From Bacteroidota bacterium (GTDB taxonomy: Bacteria > Bacteroidota > Bacteroidia > Palsa-965): 64,000 nucleotides of DNA. A program made the position numbers and the translations under genes. The stretch's first letter is position 1. Every line of letters begins with the position of its first letter. The notes under the pieces are model-generated. The model saw only the letters and a list, made by a program, of their open reading frames with translations. It did not search any database and was not told the origin of the DNA. Positions 19,548-28,974 of this stretch are shown piece after piece. The stretch spans positions 39,402-103,401 of the forward strand of contig JAAFIA010000005.1 of assembly GCA_013298545.1 (NCBI GenBank), written 5' to 3'.

Positions 19548-20978
19548 TTAATTGACCACTTCTCCAATCAATGTCGTTTTCGTACACTCCTTCGCAAACA
19601 CATTCACATACTGTCCCGGTTTTAAATCACCTTTCGGGAAAACCAAAACCATGTTTTGTGTGTTGCGGCCCATCCACATAGCATCCGATTTTTTCGATTC
19701 ATGCTCGATCAATACACGGTGTACTTTTCCAACAGCCGCTTTTACTTTAATCTCCGATAAATCGTGTTGCAATTCAATCACTTCCGCCAAGCGACGCTTT
19801 TTGGTTTCTTCCGGTACATCGTCTTCATACTTGCGCTCGGCCAGTGTTTTCGGACGTTCGGAATAAGCAAACATGTACGAAAAATCGTAACCCACCCATT
19901 TCATCAACGACATTGTTTCTTGGTGATCTTCTTCCGTCTCGGTACAAAATCCAGTGATGATATCGGCAGAAATTCCGGCATCGGGAAGAATGCGACGAAT
20001 GGCTTCAATGCGTTCCATGTACCACTCGCGCGTGTAACCACGGTTCATCAATTCCAACATACGGCTGCTGCCACTTTGAACGGGCAAGTGAATGTACTTG
20101 CAAATATTTTCATACTTCGCCATCACATGCAACACATCATCGTTCATGTCTTTCGGATGCGACGTGCTAAAACGCACACGCAATTCGGGCGAAACAAGTG
20201 CCACCATTTCGAGCAACTGCGCAAAGGATGTTGCAGCTGCGCGTTGTTCGTCCGTTAAAATTTCTTTTTTCAATCCGCCGCCAGCCCACAAATACGAATC
20301 TACATTTTGTCCGAGCAATGTTACTTCGCGGTAACCTTTCTCAAAAACATCGCGCGCTTCGGCCACAATGCTTTGCGGATCGCGCGAACGCTCACGCCCA
20401 CGCGTAAACGGAACCACACAAAACGCGCACATGTTATCGCAGCCACGCATGATGCTGATGAATGCCGTTACGCCAGTGTTGTCTAAACGCACAGGAGTAA
20501 TGTCGGCATACGTTTCTTCTTTCGATAAAATAACGTTGATGGCTTTTTGTCCACCTTCAACTTTACTAATCAAGTTGGGCAAATCGCGGTAAGCATCGGG
20601 GCCTACAACAATGTCAACGATTTTTTCTTCGTCCAAAAATTTCTCTTTCAAACGCTCGGCCATACAGCCCAAAACGCCAACCACGAGATCGGGATTTTTA
20701 CGTTTGGCAATTTTAAATTCGTTGAGGCGATTGCGCACACGCTGCTCGGCATTGTCGCGAATAGCACAGGTGTTTACAAAAATCACATCGGCCTCATGAA
20801 AATCTTTTGTGGTCGAAAATCCTTGATCTTTGAGAATAGACGCAACAATTTCACTATCCGAAAAATTCATCTGGCAGCCGTAACTTTCCAAATACATTTT
20901 CTTTGTTCCGCTTGTCTGCTCTAGCACGAGTGCTTCTCCTTGACGCGTTTCGTCTATTTGTTTTTCGAGGTGTTCCAT
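19548..20978 (-). CDS. miaB: tRNA-2-methylthio-N6-isopentenyladenosine synthase MiaB
   Basis: A radical-SAM enzyme that adds the 2-methylthio group to i6A37 in tRNA. The 476-residue protein has the N-terminal UPF0004 domain with cluster Cys in [21 protein letters not shown] and VLGCMAERL, the radical-SAM motif [17 protein letters not shown], and a C-terminal TRAM domain. It is the first gene of the minus-strand run and is divergent from topA. An extra ATPase/TOPRIM-like pair follows it by 20 bases. Confidence 0.96.
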   Translation of the reverse strand: MEHLEKQIDETRQGEALVLEQTSGTKKMYLESYGCQMNFSDSEIVASILKDQGFSTTKDFHEADVIFVNTCAIRDNAEQRVRNRLNEFKIAKRKNPDLVVGVLGCMAERLKEKFLDEEKIVDIVVGPDAYRDLPNLISKVEGGQKAINVILSKEETYADITPVRLDNTGVTAFISIMRGCDNMCAFCVVPFTRGRERSRDPQSIVAEARDVFEKGYREVTLLGQNVDSYLWAGGGLKKEILTDEQRAAATSFAQLLEMVALVSPELRVRFSTSHPKDMNDDVLHVMAKYENICKYIHLPVQSGSSRMLELMNRGYTREWYMERIEAIRRILPDAGISADIITGFCTETEEDHQETMSLMKWVGYDFSYMFAYSERPKTLAERKYEDDVPEETKKRRLAEVIELQHDLSEIKVKAAVGKVHRVLIEHESKKSDAMWMGRNTQNMVLVFPKGDLKPGQYVNVFAKECTKTTLIGEVVN

Positions 20979-21090
20979 GATTCAAAAGTTCCGCTTTGCA
21001 TTTTAGCGGGATGCAAAACTACCAAAAAACCGCAAAACTGACAAATTGGCATAATTTAACAACTGATCGAAATATTTTTTTTGTGCGTTC

Positions 21091-21113
21091 TCTTATTTAT
21101 TATATAAATAAGA
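21091..21113. promoter_or_regulatory. AT-rich perfect inverted repeat between miaB and topA
   Basis: TCTTATTTAT-TAT-ATAAATAAGA is a perfect 10-bp inverted repeat in the 238-base divergent region. It could be an operator for either gene or simply a hairpin. No T-run of a terminator follows. Confidence 0.35.
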
Positions 21114-21135
21114 AAGGGGCATTCGACGAAAACTT

Positions 21136-21168
21136 TTTGGTAGTGTCGAAAAGTATTGTTTTTCTTTG
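21136..21168 (+). promoter_or_regulatory. Candidate topA promoter
   Basis: A -33-like TTTG (21136-21139) is followed after 21 bases by TTTCTTTG (21161-21168), one mismatch from TAnnTTTG. Spacing fits the Bacteroidota sigma factor. The start codon lies about 50 bases downstream. Confidence 0.5.
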
Positions 21169-21216
21169 CACCCCTCCAAGCAGAAACTTTCGGTTTGGAT
21201 TTCTCTATAAAAAGAA

Positions 21217-23673
21217 ATGAGCATGGCTAAAAATCTTGTGATTGTCGAGTCTCCTGCAAAAGCGAAGACCATTGAAGGATTTCTGGGAAAAGATTTTCTC
21301 GTAAAATCGAGTTTCGGGCATGTCCGCGATTTGGTTAAAAAAGGACTTGCAGTAGATACAGAGAAGAATTTTGAACCGTATTACGAAGTATCGCCCGATA
21401 AAGAAAAGGTGGTAAACGAATTGCGCAAACTGGCGAAAGCAGCGGAGATTGTGTGGTTGGCGACTGACGAGGACCGCGAAGGGGAAGCCATTTCGTGGCA
21501 TTTGGCAGAAACATTGAAACTGAACGAAGACGATACGCGTCGCATTGTGTTTCACGAGATTACCAAGCCAGCGATTTTAAAAGCCATTGAAACGCCGCGT
21601 AAAATAGATCGGCATTTGGTTGATGCACAACAAGCGCGTCGGGTGTTGGATCGGTTGGTTGGTTTTGAACTTTCGCCTATTCTTTGGAAAAAAATAAAAC
21701 CATCTTTATCGGCAGGACGCGTACAAAGCGTGGCTGTGCGGTTGATTGTGGAGCGGGAGCGGGAGGTGATGAATTTTAAATCGGTTTCTGCTTATAAAGT
21801 CTCGGCACTTTTTCAAGTTGGCAACCAACAGATGAAAGCTGAATTGCGCCAGTCGTTTGATACACTCGAAGGCGCGCGGGCGTTTCTCGAAAAATGCAAA
21901 AACGCAAGTTTTACAGTTAGTACACTCGATGTAAAGCCTGGAAAACGTACACCAGCTGCACCATTCACCACATCGACCTTGCAACAAGAAGCGAGTCGTA
22001 AACTCGGTTTTTCGGTAAAACGCACCATGGTTGTTGCACAGCGGTTGTACGAAAGCGGAAAAATCACCTACATGCGTACCGATTCTGTAAACCTTTCGGA
22101 ACTCGCTGTTGGTAAAGCAAAACAAGTGATCAGCGAAAATTTTGGCGATCAATACATTCACAGCCGCCAATACCGCAACAAAAGCAAAGGCGCGCAAGAA
22201 GCTCACGAAGCCATTCGCCCAACTTACCTCGAGAATAATGTGGTTGACGGCGAACGCGACGAAATGCGTTTGTATGATTTAATCTGGAAACGTACGATTG
22301 CTTCGCAGATGGCTGATGCCGAGTTGGAAAAAACAACCGCACAAATTGCCATCTCCACAACTACCGAAACATTTGTTGCACAAGGCGAAGTCATCAAATT
22401 TGACGGCTTTCTGAAAGTTTACATGGAAAGTTCGGACGAAGAAGGCGACGAAACCGAAAAAACACAGGAAGGCATGCTTCCGCCCATTCGTCAAGGCGAA
22501 ACCCTTGCGATGAATACCATTACAGCCGTTCAACGGTTTACGCATCATCCGTCGCGATACACGGAAGCGAGTTTGGTGAAAAAATTAGAAGAGCTTGGAA
22601 TTGGCCGTCCATCAACGTATGCGCCAACCATTTCCACCATTCAAGATCGTGCGTATGTGGTGAAAGAAGATCGCGATGGCCGCCCACGCGGATATGATGT
22701 CCTGACGTTGAAAGCCACGCAGATTACCGAAGAGAAACGTTCAGAAAATACCGGCGCAGAAAAATCGAAATTATTTCCAACCGATATTGGTATGGTGGTA
22801 ACTGATTTTCTCCAGCAATATTTTCCGAAAATCATGGATTATAATTTCACCGCGTCAGTCGAAGAAGAATTTGATACCATTGCTGAAGGGAAAATGAACT
22901 GGCGCAAAATGCTAGAAAATTTTTACCGCCCGTTTCATCACGACGTAGAACAAACATCCGAAAACTCGGAACGTGCCAGCGGCGAACGCCTGATTGGTGT
23001 CGATCCAAACACAGGGAAAAATATGTACGCTCGTGTTGGCCGTTATGGCGCACTCGTTCAGATTGGTGAAAGCGATGATGAGATTAAAAAATTCGCAAGC
23101 CTCCGCAAAGATCAACGTCTGGAAACCATTACACTCGAAGACGCGCTCGAATTGTTTAAGCTGCCACGCATCATCGGTGAGTTTGAAGGCAAGGAGATGA
23201 AAGTAAACATCGGACGTTTTGGGCCGTACATTTTGCACAACAACAATTTTGTCTCAATTCCGAAAACCGACGATCCCATGTCGATTGAAATGGATCGTGG
23301 TGTAGAATTGATTTTGGCCAAGCGCAAAGCCGACGCAGAAAAAGAAATCAAAGTCTTCCGCGAAGAAGGCCGCGACGATGTGCGTTTGTTGAACGGCCGT
23401 TGGGGTCCATACTTGGCCATCGGTAAAGCGAATTATAAAATTCCGAAAACAACCGATCCTGCAACATTGACTTTGCAAGATTGCTTGACGATGGCTGCAG
23501 CACAAGACGAAGCCAATCCAAACATCAAACGCGCTGCTGCTAAAAAAGCAGGAGCAACCAAAAAAGAACCCGCAGCGAAAAAGAAAGCTCCAGCAGCCAA
23601 GAAAAAAGCTCCCGCCAAAAAAGCGAAAGCTCCCGCAAAGAAAAAAGCTCCGGCGAAAAAGACTGAAAAGTAA
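21217..23673 (+). CDS. topA: DNA topoisomerase I (type IA)
   Basis: Relaxes negative supercoils by cutting one strand. The 818-residue protein has the Toprim start IVESPAKAKTIEGFLG, the acidic ATDEDREGEAISWHL motif and the active-site Tyr in ITYMRTDSVNLS. The last 60 residues are a Lys/Ala/Pro-rich tail (repeats of KKAPAKK) like histone H1, probably for DNA binding. No zinc-finger Cys clusters are present at the C-terminus. Translation could also start at the second ATG two codons in (MAKNLVIVESPAK). It is divergent from miaB. Confidence 0.97.
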   Translation: MSMAKNLVIVESPAKAKTIEGFLGKDFLVKSSFGHVRDLVKKGLAVDTEKNFEPYYEVSPDKEKVVNELRKLAKAAEIVWLATDEDREGEAISWHLAETLKLNEDDTRRIVFHEITKPAILKAIETPRKIDRHLVDAQQARRVLDRLVGFELSPILWKKIKPSLSAGRVQSVAVRLIVEREREVMNFKSVSAYKVSALFQVGNQQMKAELRQSFDTLEGARAFLEKCKNASFTVSTLDVKPGKRTPAAPFTTSTLQQEASRKLGFSVKRTMVVAQRLYESGKITYMRTDSVNLSELAVGKAKQVISENFGDQYIHSRQYRNKSKGAQEAHEAIRPTYLENNVVDGERDEMRLYDLIWKRTIASQMADAELEKTTAQIAISTTTETFVAQGEVIKFDGFLKVYMESSDEEGDETEKTQEGMLPPIRQGETLAMNTITAVQRFTHHPSRYTEASLVKKLEELGIGRPSTYAPTISTIQDRAYVVKEDRDGRPRGYDVLTLKATQITEEKRSENTGAEKSKLFPTDIGMVVTDFLQQYFPKIMDYNFTASVEEEFDTIAEGKMNWRKMLENFYRPFHHDVEQTSENSERASGERLIGVDPNTGKNMYARVGRYGALVQIGESDDEIKKFASLRKDQRLETITLEDALELFKLPRIIGEFEGKEMKVNIGRFGPYILHNNNFVSIPKTDDPMSIEMDRGVELILAKRKADAEKEIKVFREEGRDDVRLLNGRWGPYLAIGKANYKIPKTTDPATLTLQDCLTMAAAQDEANPNIKRAAAKKAGATKKEPAAKKKAPAAKKKAPAKKAKAPAKKKAPAKKTEK

Positions 23674-23685
23674 ACGTGGTTATTT

Positions 23686-23852
23686 AGAGCCTGTTTAAAA
23701 TTTGTTTTTGAGAATTGTTATGATGGCTTTTTGTGCTAGACGAGGCGCATTTTGCAGGCCATAGTGGAGCGACTACGGTCAAAAAATGCAACGAAGTATA
23801 GCGCAAAAAGACGCATAACAAAATCAAAGGATAAAATTTAAACAGGCTCTTA
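23686..23852. repeat. MITE-like dispersed repeat, copy 1 (full type, 167 bp)
   Basis: The ends form an inverted repeat (GAGCCTGTTTAAAATTT and AAATTTAAACAGGCTC). The core shares GGCCATAG, CTACGGTCAAAAAATGCAACG and CGCATAACAA with the copies at 31550 and 63916. It has no coding capacity worth calling. It fills most of the gap between topA and the ureohydrolase-like gene. Confidence 0.85.
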
Positions 23853-23861
23853 ATTTGTAAA

Positions 23862-23896
23862 CGAAAAAAGGTGTGGTTTTTCCACACCTTTTTTCG
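23862..23896 (+). terminator. Hairpin terminator between topA and the ureohydrolase-like gene
   Basis: A 15-bp perfect stem (CGAAAAAAGGTGTGG/CCACACCTTTTTTCG) with a T6 stretch in the descending arm lies after topA and repeat copy 1. Confidence 0.75.
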
Positions 23897-24014
23897 TGGT
23901 GTACTTGGCCCAGATGCATTTATTCACATTGGCCTGCTCATTTCCCAAATGCAATTTGCGTAACGCACTGTATCTTTTTTTGATCTTTGTATTATACCAA
24001 TAGATTTAAGCACC

Positions 24015-25199
24015 ATGCAAACGCTCGACTTCAGCGATTTCTTTCAGCCCATCGATCCCGAACAGGTTTCCGGAGGCCAACCTTTTCAATCTACACAGCT
24101 TGGAAATGTGGCTCGGATTTATACCAAGGAAAAGGGTTGGCCCGAAATGGAAGGTATCAAACTCGCGTTGATCGGAATTGAAGAAGATCGTCGTACCGCT
24201 ACAAATATCGGTGCGGCTGACGGCCCCAATGCTGCGCGCCGCGAATTGTATCGTTTGTATCAAGGCAATTGGTCGCTCGAAATGGCCGATTTGGGAAATA
24301 TCCGTGCTGGCAATACGCCTTCCGATACCGATTTTGCACTCAAAACGGTTATGGGTGCGCTGTTGCGAAAAAATATTATTCCAATCCTGATAGGTGGCGG
24401 GCAAGACCTCACCTATGCACAATACCTCGCGTATCAAGCCATTGAGCAGACCGTCAATTTGGTTGCCATCGATGCGCGTTTTGATCTTGGGGGGGCCGAT
24501 CAAGAACTTTCGAGCGAATCGTACTTGAGTAAAATTATTTTGCATCAACCCAATTTCTTGTTCAATTACAGCAATATTGGTTACCAAACGTATTTCGCAG
24601 AGCAATCGGCCATCGAACTCATGGGGAAATTGAATTTCGATGTCCACCGCTTGGGCGGTTTGCGCGGAAGCATTGAACAAGCCGAACCCATTATCCGCAA
24701 TGCCGATTTGGTTAGTTTCGATCTGAGCGCCATTCGCCGCAGCGAAGCACCCGCCAATGCCGCCGCCAGCCCCAACGGATTTTCTGCCGAAGAAGCTTGC
24801 CAACTGGCACGCTATGCCGGAATCAGCGATAAACTCAGTTCGTTTGGTATATTTGAGTTTAATCCCGTGCTCGATGAACGTGGACAAACAGCGCAACTTG
24901 TGGCACAAATGATTTGGTGTTTCATCGAAGGCGTTTACAACCGCAAAAAAGATTATCCGTTTTCCGATACTTCCGCTTATACCCGTTACCGCGTGTTTTT
25001 GAAAGACCACAACCACGAAATCATCTTTTTCAAAAGCAATCGCAGCGATCGGTGGTGGATGGAAGTTCCTTACCCACCCAATCAGAAACTAAAGTTCGAG
25101 CGTCATGCCCTCGTGCCCTGTTTATACAACGAATACGAAGAAGCTTGCCAAGAAGAAATGCCCGATCGGTGGTGGCAGACCTTCCAAAAATTGAGTTAA
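24015..25199 (+). CDS. Ureohydrolase-fold protein with degraded metal ligands (formimidoylglutamase/arginase-like)
   Basis: A 394-residue cytoplasmic protein of the arginase/formimidoylglutamase fold. The order of core motifs is recognisable, but metal ligands are changed: GGDHS is GGGQD, DAHxD is DARFD, and SFDxDxxDP is SFDLSAIRRSE. Several His/Asp residues that hold the two Mn ions are therefore missing. The C-terminal 70 residues (RYRVFLKDHNHEIIFFKS) are not part of the classic fold. This variant is common in Bacteroidota between topA and the T9SS genes and is usually labelled formimidoylglutamase, but catalysis is unlikely. Its place just before the porP-gldKLMN block hints at a role tied to that machine or simply conserved order. 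Confidence 0.75.
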   Translation: MQTLDFSDFFQPIDPEQVSGGQPFQSTQLGNVARIYTKEKGWPEMEGIKLALIGIEEDRRTATNIGAADGPNAARRELYRLYQGNWSLEMADLGNIRAGNTPSDTDFALKTVMGALLRKNIIPILIGGGQDLTYAQYLAYQAIEQTVNLVAIDARFDLGGADQELSSESYLSKIILHQPNFLFNYSNIGYQTYFAEQSAIELMGKLNFDVHRLGGLRGSIEQAEPIIRNADLVSFDLSAIRRSEAPANAAASPNGFSAEEACQLARYAGISDKLSSFGIFEFNPVLDERGQTAQLVAQMIWCFIEGVYNRKKDYPFSDTSAYTRYRVFLKDHNHEIIFFKSNRSDRWWMEVPYPPNQKLKFERHALVPCLYNEYEEACQEEMPDRWWQTFQKLS

Positions 25200-25342
25200 A
25201 CCACCAAAAATTGCGTTGAAACACCAATTTTGAACAGTAAAAAGTGAAAAAATATTTGGACAACCGAAAACAATATCTATCTTAGTGCCCTAGTGTGTCG
25301 TTAAAACTACACCAATCAGGCCTAAAAAACAACCTGAAGCGT

Positions 25343-26326
25343 ATGAAAAAAACCCTTACTACCATTGCGTTAGCGCTGAGCAGCATCGCCGGTTTTGCAC
25401 AACAAGATCCGCAGTTCACGCAGTACATGTACAACAAGTTGTTCATGAACCCAGCTTATGCCGGGATGCGTCAAGCCTTGTGCGCCTCATACATCAACCG
25501 TCAACAATGGACTGGCTTTGATGGTGCGCCTAAAACAGGCGACTTTGCAGTCGATATTTTCCTGCCAAAACTTAAGGGCGGTTTGGGTTTAACCCTGATG
25601 CACGATAAGCTCGGTTTTGAAAATACGATGGCTTACCGCCTTCAGTATTCGTTCCATATTCCGTTGAGCAATTCAACCATCGGTATTGGTATCGAAGCGG
25701 GTGCAATCAGTAAACGTATCGGACCAACCGGTACTAATTCTTGGATTGCTACCACAACATGGCAAAACGACCCATCCATTCCACCGCAACTCAAGAAAAC
25801 GACGTATGATCTTGGTTTAGGTCTTTGGTATCAGCGCCAAAATATGTGGTTTGGTGTTTCTTCTACACACCTTGCCGCGCAGCCGGTTAATGATGGTACT
25901 TTGGTTACACTATCACCAGGACCAGCAACAACGCACAACCTCATTTACAACCTTGCCCGTCACTATTATGTTACAGGTGGTGTAAATTTTGAAGCAGGTT
26001 CGTTCGTCATTCGTCCGTCATTCCTCGTGAAAACAGACGCAACCATCACCCAATTCGATCTTAACGTCAATGCTTTATGGAATGAGCGTTTCTGGTTCGG
26101 TGCTACTTACCGTTACCAAGATGCGATTTCACCAATGATCGGTTTTCAGCTTCCTGGAAAAGACAATCCAGAATCTGGCCTGAAAGTTGGATTTGCATAC
26201 GATTATACAACATCGAATCTCAACAACTACACCAACGGAACATTTGAATTGTTTTTGAACTACTGTATTCCAATTGTAACGAAAATTCGTCGTGAAGGGC
26301 ACGGCGACGTTCGTATCTTCAATTGA
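25343..26326 (+). CDS. PorP/SprF-family type IX secretion outer-membrane protein
   Basis: A 327-residue outer-membrane beta-barrel of the PorP/SprF family, needed in several species for secretion or anchoring of T9SS cargo such as adhesins. A signal peptide (MKKTLTTIALALSSIAGFAQ) is followed by the family hallmark QDPQFTQYMYNKLFMNPAYAG. I chose the ATG at 25343; a longer frame starts 48 bases upstream but has no signal-like N-terminus. It is directly upstream of gldK, and the hairpin after it suggests a separate or attenuated transcript. Confidence 0.92.
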   Translation: MKKTLTTIALALSSIAGFAQQDPQFTQYMYNKLFMNPAYAGMRQALCASYINRQQWTGFDGAPKTGDFAVDIFLPKLKGGLGLTLMHDKLGFENTMAYRLQYSFHIPLSNSTIGIGIEAGAISKRIGPTGTNSWIATTTWQNDPSIPPQLKKTTYDLGLGLWYQRQNMWFGVSSTHLAAQPVNDGTLVTLSPGPATTHNLIYNLARHYYVTGGVNFEAGSFVIRPSFLVKTDATITQFDLNVNALWNERFWFGATYRYQDAISPMIGFQLPGKDNPESGLKVGFAYDYTTSNLNNYTNGTFELFLNYCIPIVTKIRREGHGDVRIFN

Positions 26327-26397
26327 TCTGCACGGTTCAGGAATCGCTTAAACGTAACACAAAGTAAAAAGTAAACGTAGAACCGATTCTGTTGCCT

Positions 26398-26428
26398 AAT
26401 CATCACGTTTTCAAACGACGTGATGATT
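26398..26428 (+). terminator. Hairpin between porP/sprF-like gene and gldK
   Basis: An 11-bp perfect stem (AATCATCACGT/ACGTGATGATT) with a 9-base loop and a short T tract. It may reduce readthrough into the gldKLMN operon. Confidence 0.55.
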
Positions 26429-26545
26429 TTCTGCAATAGAGGACAATTTCGGAAACATTGTCCACGTTTCTATATTAAATACCAGAATTACCAGAGTTCA
26501 GATTACCAACAACCAAATTACAAGGGAAACCAACAAGGAGGCAAA

Positions 26546-27958
26546 ATGAAACGATTGCTGATTTTAGGTGCAGTCGCCGTACTGGGCACGTCCTGCGAGC
26601 AGGAAAACGGGCAACTGATGGGCGTACAAAACCGACCGGCATGGTATCCGTTCGACCCGTATGGCATGTTGTACTGTCCAATGGGCAGTTACAATATGGG
26701 TCCGAGCGATGAGGACATTCCGTATGCACACACCACAAAGGCTAAAACAGTCTCTGTGCAGGCGTATTACATGGACCAAACGGAGATCTCGAACAACGAG
26801 TACCGTCAGTTCGTCTATTACGTTCGTGACTCGTTAGCACGCCGTATGCTCGCCGAGAATGGCTTCGAAGAAGAGTATTATATCTCTGAAGAAGACTTTA
26901 TCGGAACAGAAGACAACGGTCCGGTGTACATCGACGAGGATTATCCAGATCCGCCGCCGTTGAACCGCTACGAAAAAGTACGCTGGAACGAAGTCGATCC
27001 AGATTACAAAGCAGCCTTAAACGATATGTACTTGCCTGCGGAAGAGCGTTTCTACCGTCGCAAAGACATTGATACCCGTAAACTCTTGTTTGAGTATTAC
27101 CGTATCGATATGCGTACTGCTGCGCGTAAAGCAAACCGTTTTCAGCCTGTAACCACTCCTGGTCCAAATGGAAAGCAATTCCCAACAGGAAAAGGTTCTT
27201 ATACCGTAAATGGTAAATCAGGCTTGAACCGTAGCGTCTTCATCATTAAAGACATCATCAACGTATATCCTGATACACTTGCGTGGATTCACGATTTCAC
27301 CTACTCGTTCAACGAGCCAATGACCAATATGTATTTTTGGCATCCGGCTTATGACGACTATCCAGTAGTAGGTGTTACTTGGAAACAAGCCCGTGCATTC
27401 TGCGTATGGCGTACTGAATTGTTGAACGACTACTTACGTTCAAACGAAGAGGTAACCGTTCAGGATTTCCGTCTTCCAACAGAAGCTGAGTGGGAATATG
27501 CTGCTCGCGGTGGTCTGCAACTCAGTCCATATCCTTGGGGTGGTCCATACATCCGCAATGCACGTGGTTGCTTTTTGGGTAACTTCAAGCCCATGCGCGG
27601 ATCGTACATCGACGATGGTGGGTTCCACACGGTTAAAATTTTCTCGTACAACCCGAACGATTGGGGATTCTATTGCATGGCAGGAAATGCTGCTGAGTGG
27701 ACCGTCAACGCATTTGACGAATCGGCTTACGATTTCATGCACGATTTGAACCCTGATTATCAATACGAGCCAGAAGGCGCAGAAACACAAATTCCTGTTC
27801 TCAACCGTAAAGTTATTCGCGGTGGTTCATGGAAAGATGTTGGTTTCTACCTCCAAAACAGCACCCGCACCTACGAATATCAGGATACAGCGAAGTGTTA
27901 TGTCGGATTCCGTTGCGTGATGACCTTCTTAGGTCGTGCCAAGGATGATGATCTCTAG
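26546..27958 (+). CDS. gldK: Gliding motility/T9SS lipoprotein GldK
   Basis: A 470-residue outer-membrane lipoprotein that with GldN forms the periplasmic ring of the type IX secretion system. The lipobox LGTSC gives Cys17. The body is a formylglycine-generating-enzyme (sulfatase-modifying) fold with QTEISNNEYRQFV, LPTEAEWEYAARGG, RGGSWKD and GFRCVM, used here structurally. I chose the ATG at 26546 because of the lipoprotein signal and a strong AAGGAGG site 5 bases upstream, one of the few good Shine-Dalgarno sites in the window. It is the first gene of gldK-gldL-gldM-gldN. Confidence 0.95.
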   Translation: MKRLLILGAVAVLGTSCEQENGQLMGVQNRPAWYPFDPYGMLYCPMGSYNMGPSDEDIPYAHTTKAKTVSVQAYYMDQTEISNNEYRQFVYYVRDSLARRMLAENGFEEEYYISEEDFIGTEDNGPVYIDEDYPDPPPLNRYEKVRWNEVDPDYKAALNDMYLPAEERFYRRKDIDTRKLLFEYYRIDMRTAARKANRFQPVTTPGPNGKQFPTGKGSYTVNGKSGLNRSVFIIKDIINVYPDTLAWIHDFTYSFNEPMTNMYFWHPAYDDYPVVGVTWKQARAFCVWRTELLNDYLRSNEEVTVQDFRLPTEAEWEYAARGGLQLSPYPWGGPYIRNARGCFLGNFKPMRGSYIDDGGFHTVKIFSYNPNDWGFYCMAGNAAEWTVNAFDESAYDFMHDLNPDYQYEPEGAETQIPVLNRKVIRGGSWKDVGFYLQNSTRTYEYQDTAKCYVGFRCVMTFLGRAKDDDL

Positions 27959-27969
27959 ACAGAACCCTA

Positions 27970-27983
27970 CCCGAGGTTTCGGG
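27970..27983. repeat. Small CCCGA/TCGGG palindrome between gldK and gldL
   Basis: CCCGA-GGTT-TCGGG, 12 bases after the gldK stop. It has the same architecture (5-6 bp arms around 4 bases) as the palindromes in the tRNA partial copies and the MITE-like repeats. Confidence 0.6.
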
Positions 27984-28049
27984 ACTCCAAAGTAAATACA
28001 ACAAGCAAGTAATCTTTTCTATTAACCAAAAACAAAACAAGCAAGAAAA

Positions 28050-28919
28050 ATGAGCGGTAACAGTCTCTTTGCTAGCAAGAAGTGGAAAAACTTCATGGCC
28101 AAACTTTATGGTATCGGTGCGGCGATCGTAATTGTAGGTGCGTTGTTCAAAATTCAACACTGGCCTGGTGCAGGTCCGATGTTGATTCTCGGATTAGGAA
28201 CAGAAGCAGTTATCTTTTTCTTTTCGGCCTTCGAACCTTTACATGAAGAATACGAATGGGAATTGGTGTACCCTGAACTCCGTGGTATGCATGACGAAGA
28301 CAGTGGCCGTGGTCGCGAACTCGAAATGGCAGGCGGAAAAGATTCAGTAAGCCAGCAGTTAGACAAAATGCTCGAAGAAGCGAAGATTGGACCGGAGTTG
28401 CTCGAAAGCCTTGGAACAGGCATGCGTAACCTCAGCGAAAGCGCTTCTAAAATGGGTGAAATTGCTGATGCATCTGTTGCTTCGAAAGAATTTACAGACA
28501 ACCTGTCTAAAGCTACAAGCAGCGTTGATCAACTTTCTCAAGCTTACGAAAAAGCAAACGAAAGCGTATCAACATCAGTTGACACACTCGCGAACGCATA
28601 CACACGCGCTTCGAAAACACTCGAAACGTTTGCTACTGCTAACGAAGAGTCTGCAAACTACAACGAACAGCTTGGCAAAATTTCTAAAAACTTGTCTTCC
28701 CTCAACGCTGCGTACGAATTGCAATTGCAAGGTTCGAACGAGCACCTCAAGGCTACAAATACCTTGTACGAAGGCATTCAGACTATTCTTGGTAACCTCA
28801 ACGAATCTGTTGATGATACCCGCCGCTACCGTTCAGAAATTGCTAACCTCGCGGGTAACCTCGAGCAGCTCAACACGGTATATGGCAACATGCTCACTGC
28901 TATGAACGTGCGCCGTTAA
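28050..28919 (+). CDS. gldL: Gliding motility/T9SS motor protein GldL
   Basis: The inner-membrane stator of the proton-driven GldLM motor that powers type IX secretion and gliding. The 289-residue protein has two membrane segments (about 15-35 and 44-62) with the conserved KIQHWPGAGPML loop and an acidic residue in the second helix (GTEAVIFFF). A long cytoplasmic helical tail (about 100-289) follows, rich in Ala, Ser, Glu and Asn. It lies between gldK and gldM in the usual order. Confidence 0.96.
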   Translation: MSGNSLFASKKWKNFMAKLYGIGAAIVIVGALFKIQHWPGAGPMLILGLGTEAVIFFFSAFEPLHEEYEWELVYPELRGMHDEDSGRGRELEMAGGKDSVSQQLDKMLEEAKIGPELLESLGTGMRNLSESASKMGEIADASVASKEFTDNLSKATSSVDQLSQAYEKANESVSTSVDTLANAYTRASKTLETFATANEESANYNEQLGKISKNLSSLNAAYELQLQGSNEHLKATNTLYEGIQTILGNLNESVDDTRRYRSEIANLAGNLEQLNTVYGNMLTAMNVRR

Positions 28920-28974
28920 TTCTGCGTCCTTTTTGTCTTGACATAAACTAGTTTAAAAAAGCAGTCAAAAGAAA

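Noticed and set aside
23684..23887. Small minus-strand frame with TSLHFLTVVAPLWPAKCAS, and its relative at 31467-31697
   Set aside because: Both lie inside copies of the MITE-like repeat and share sequence only because the repeat does. Such frames are common false gene calls.
26420..26545. Upstream extension of gldK by 42 residues
   Set aside because: The ATG at 26546 begins a clear lipoprotein signal and has a strong AAGGAGG site; the extension is not signal-like.
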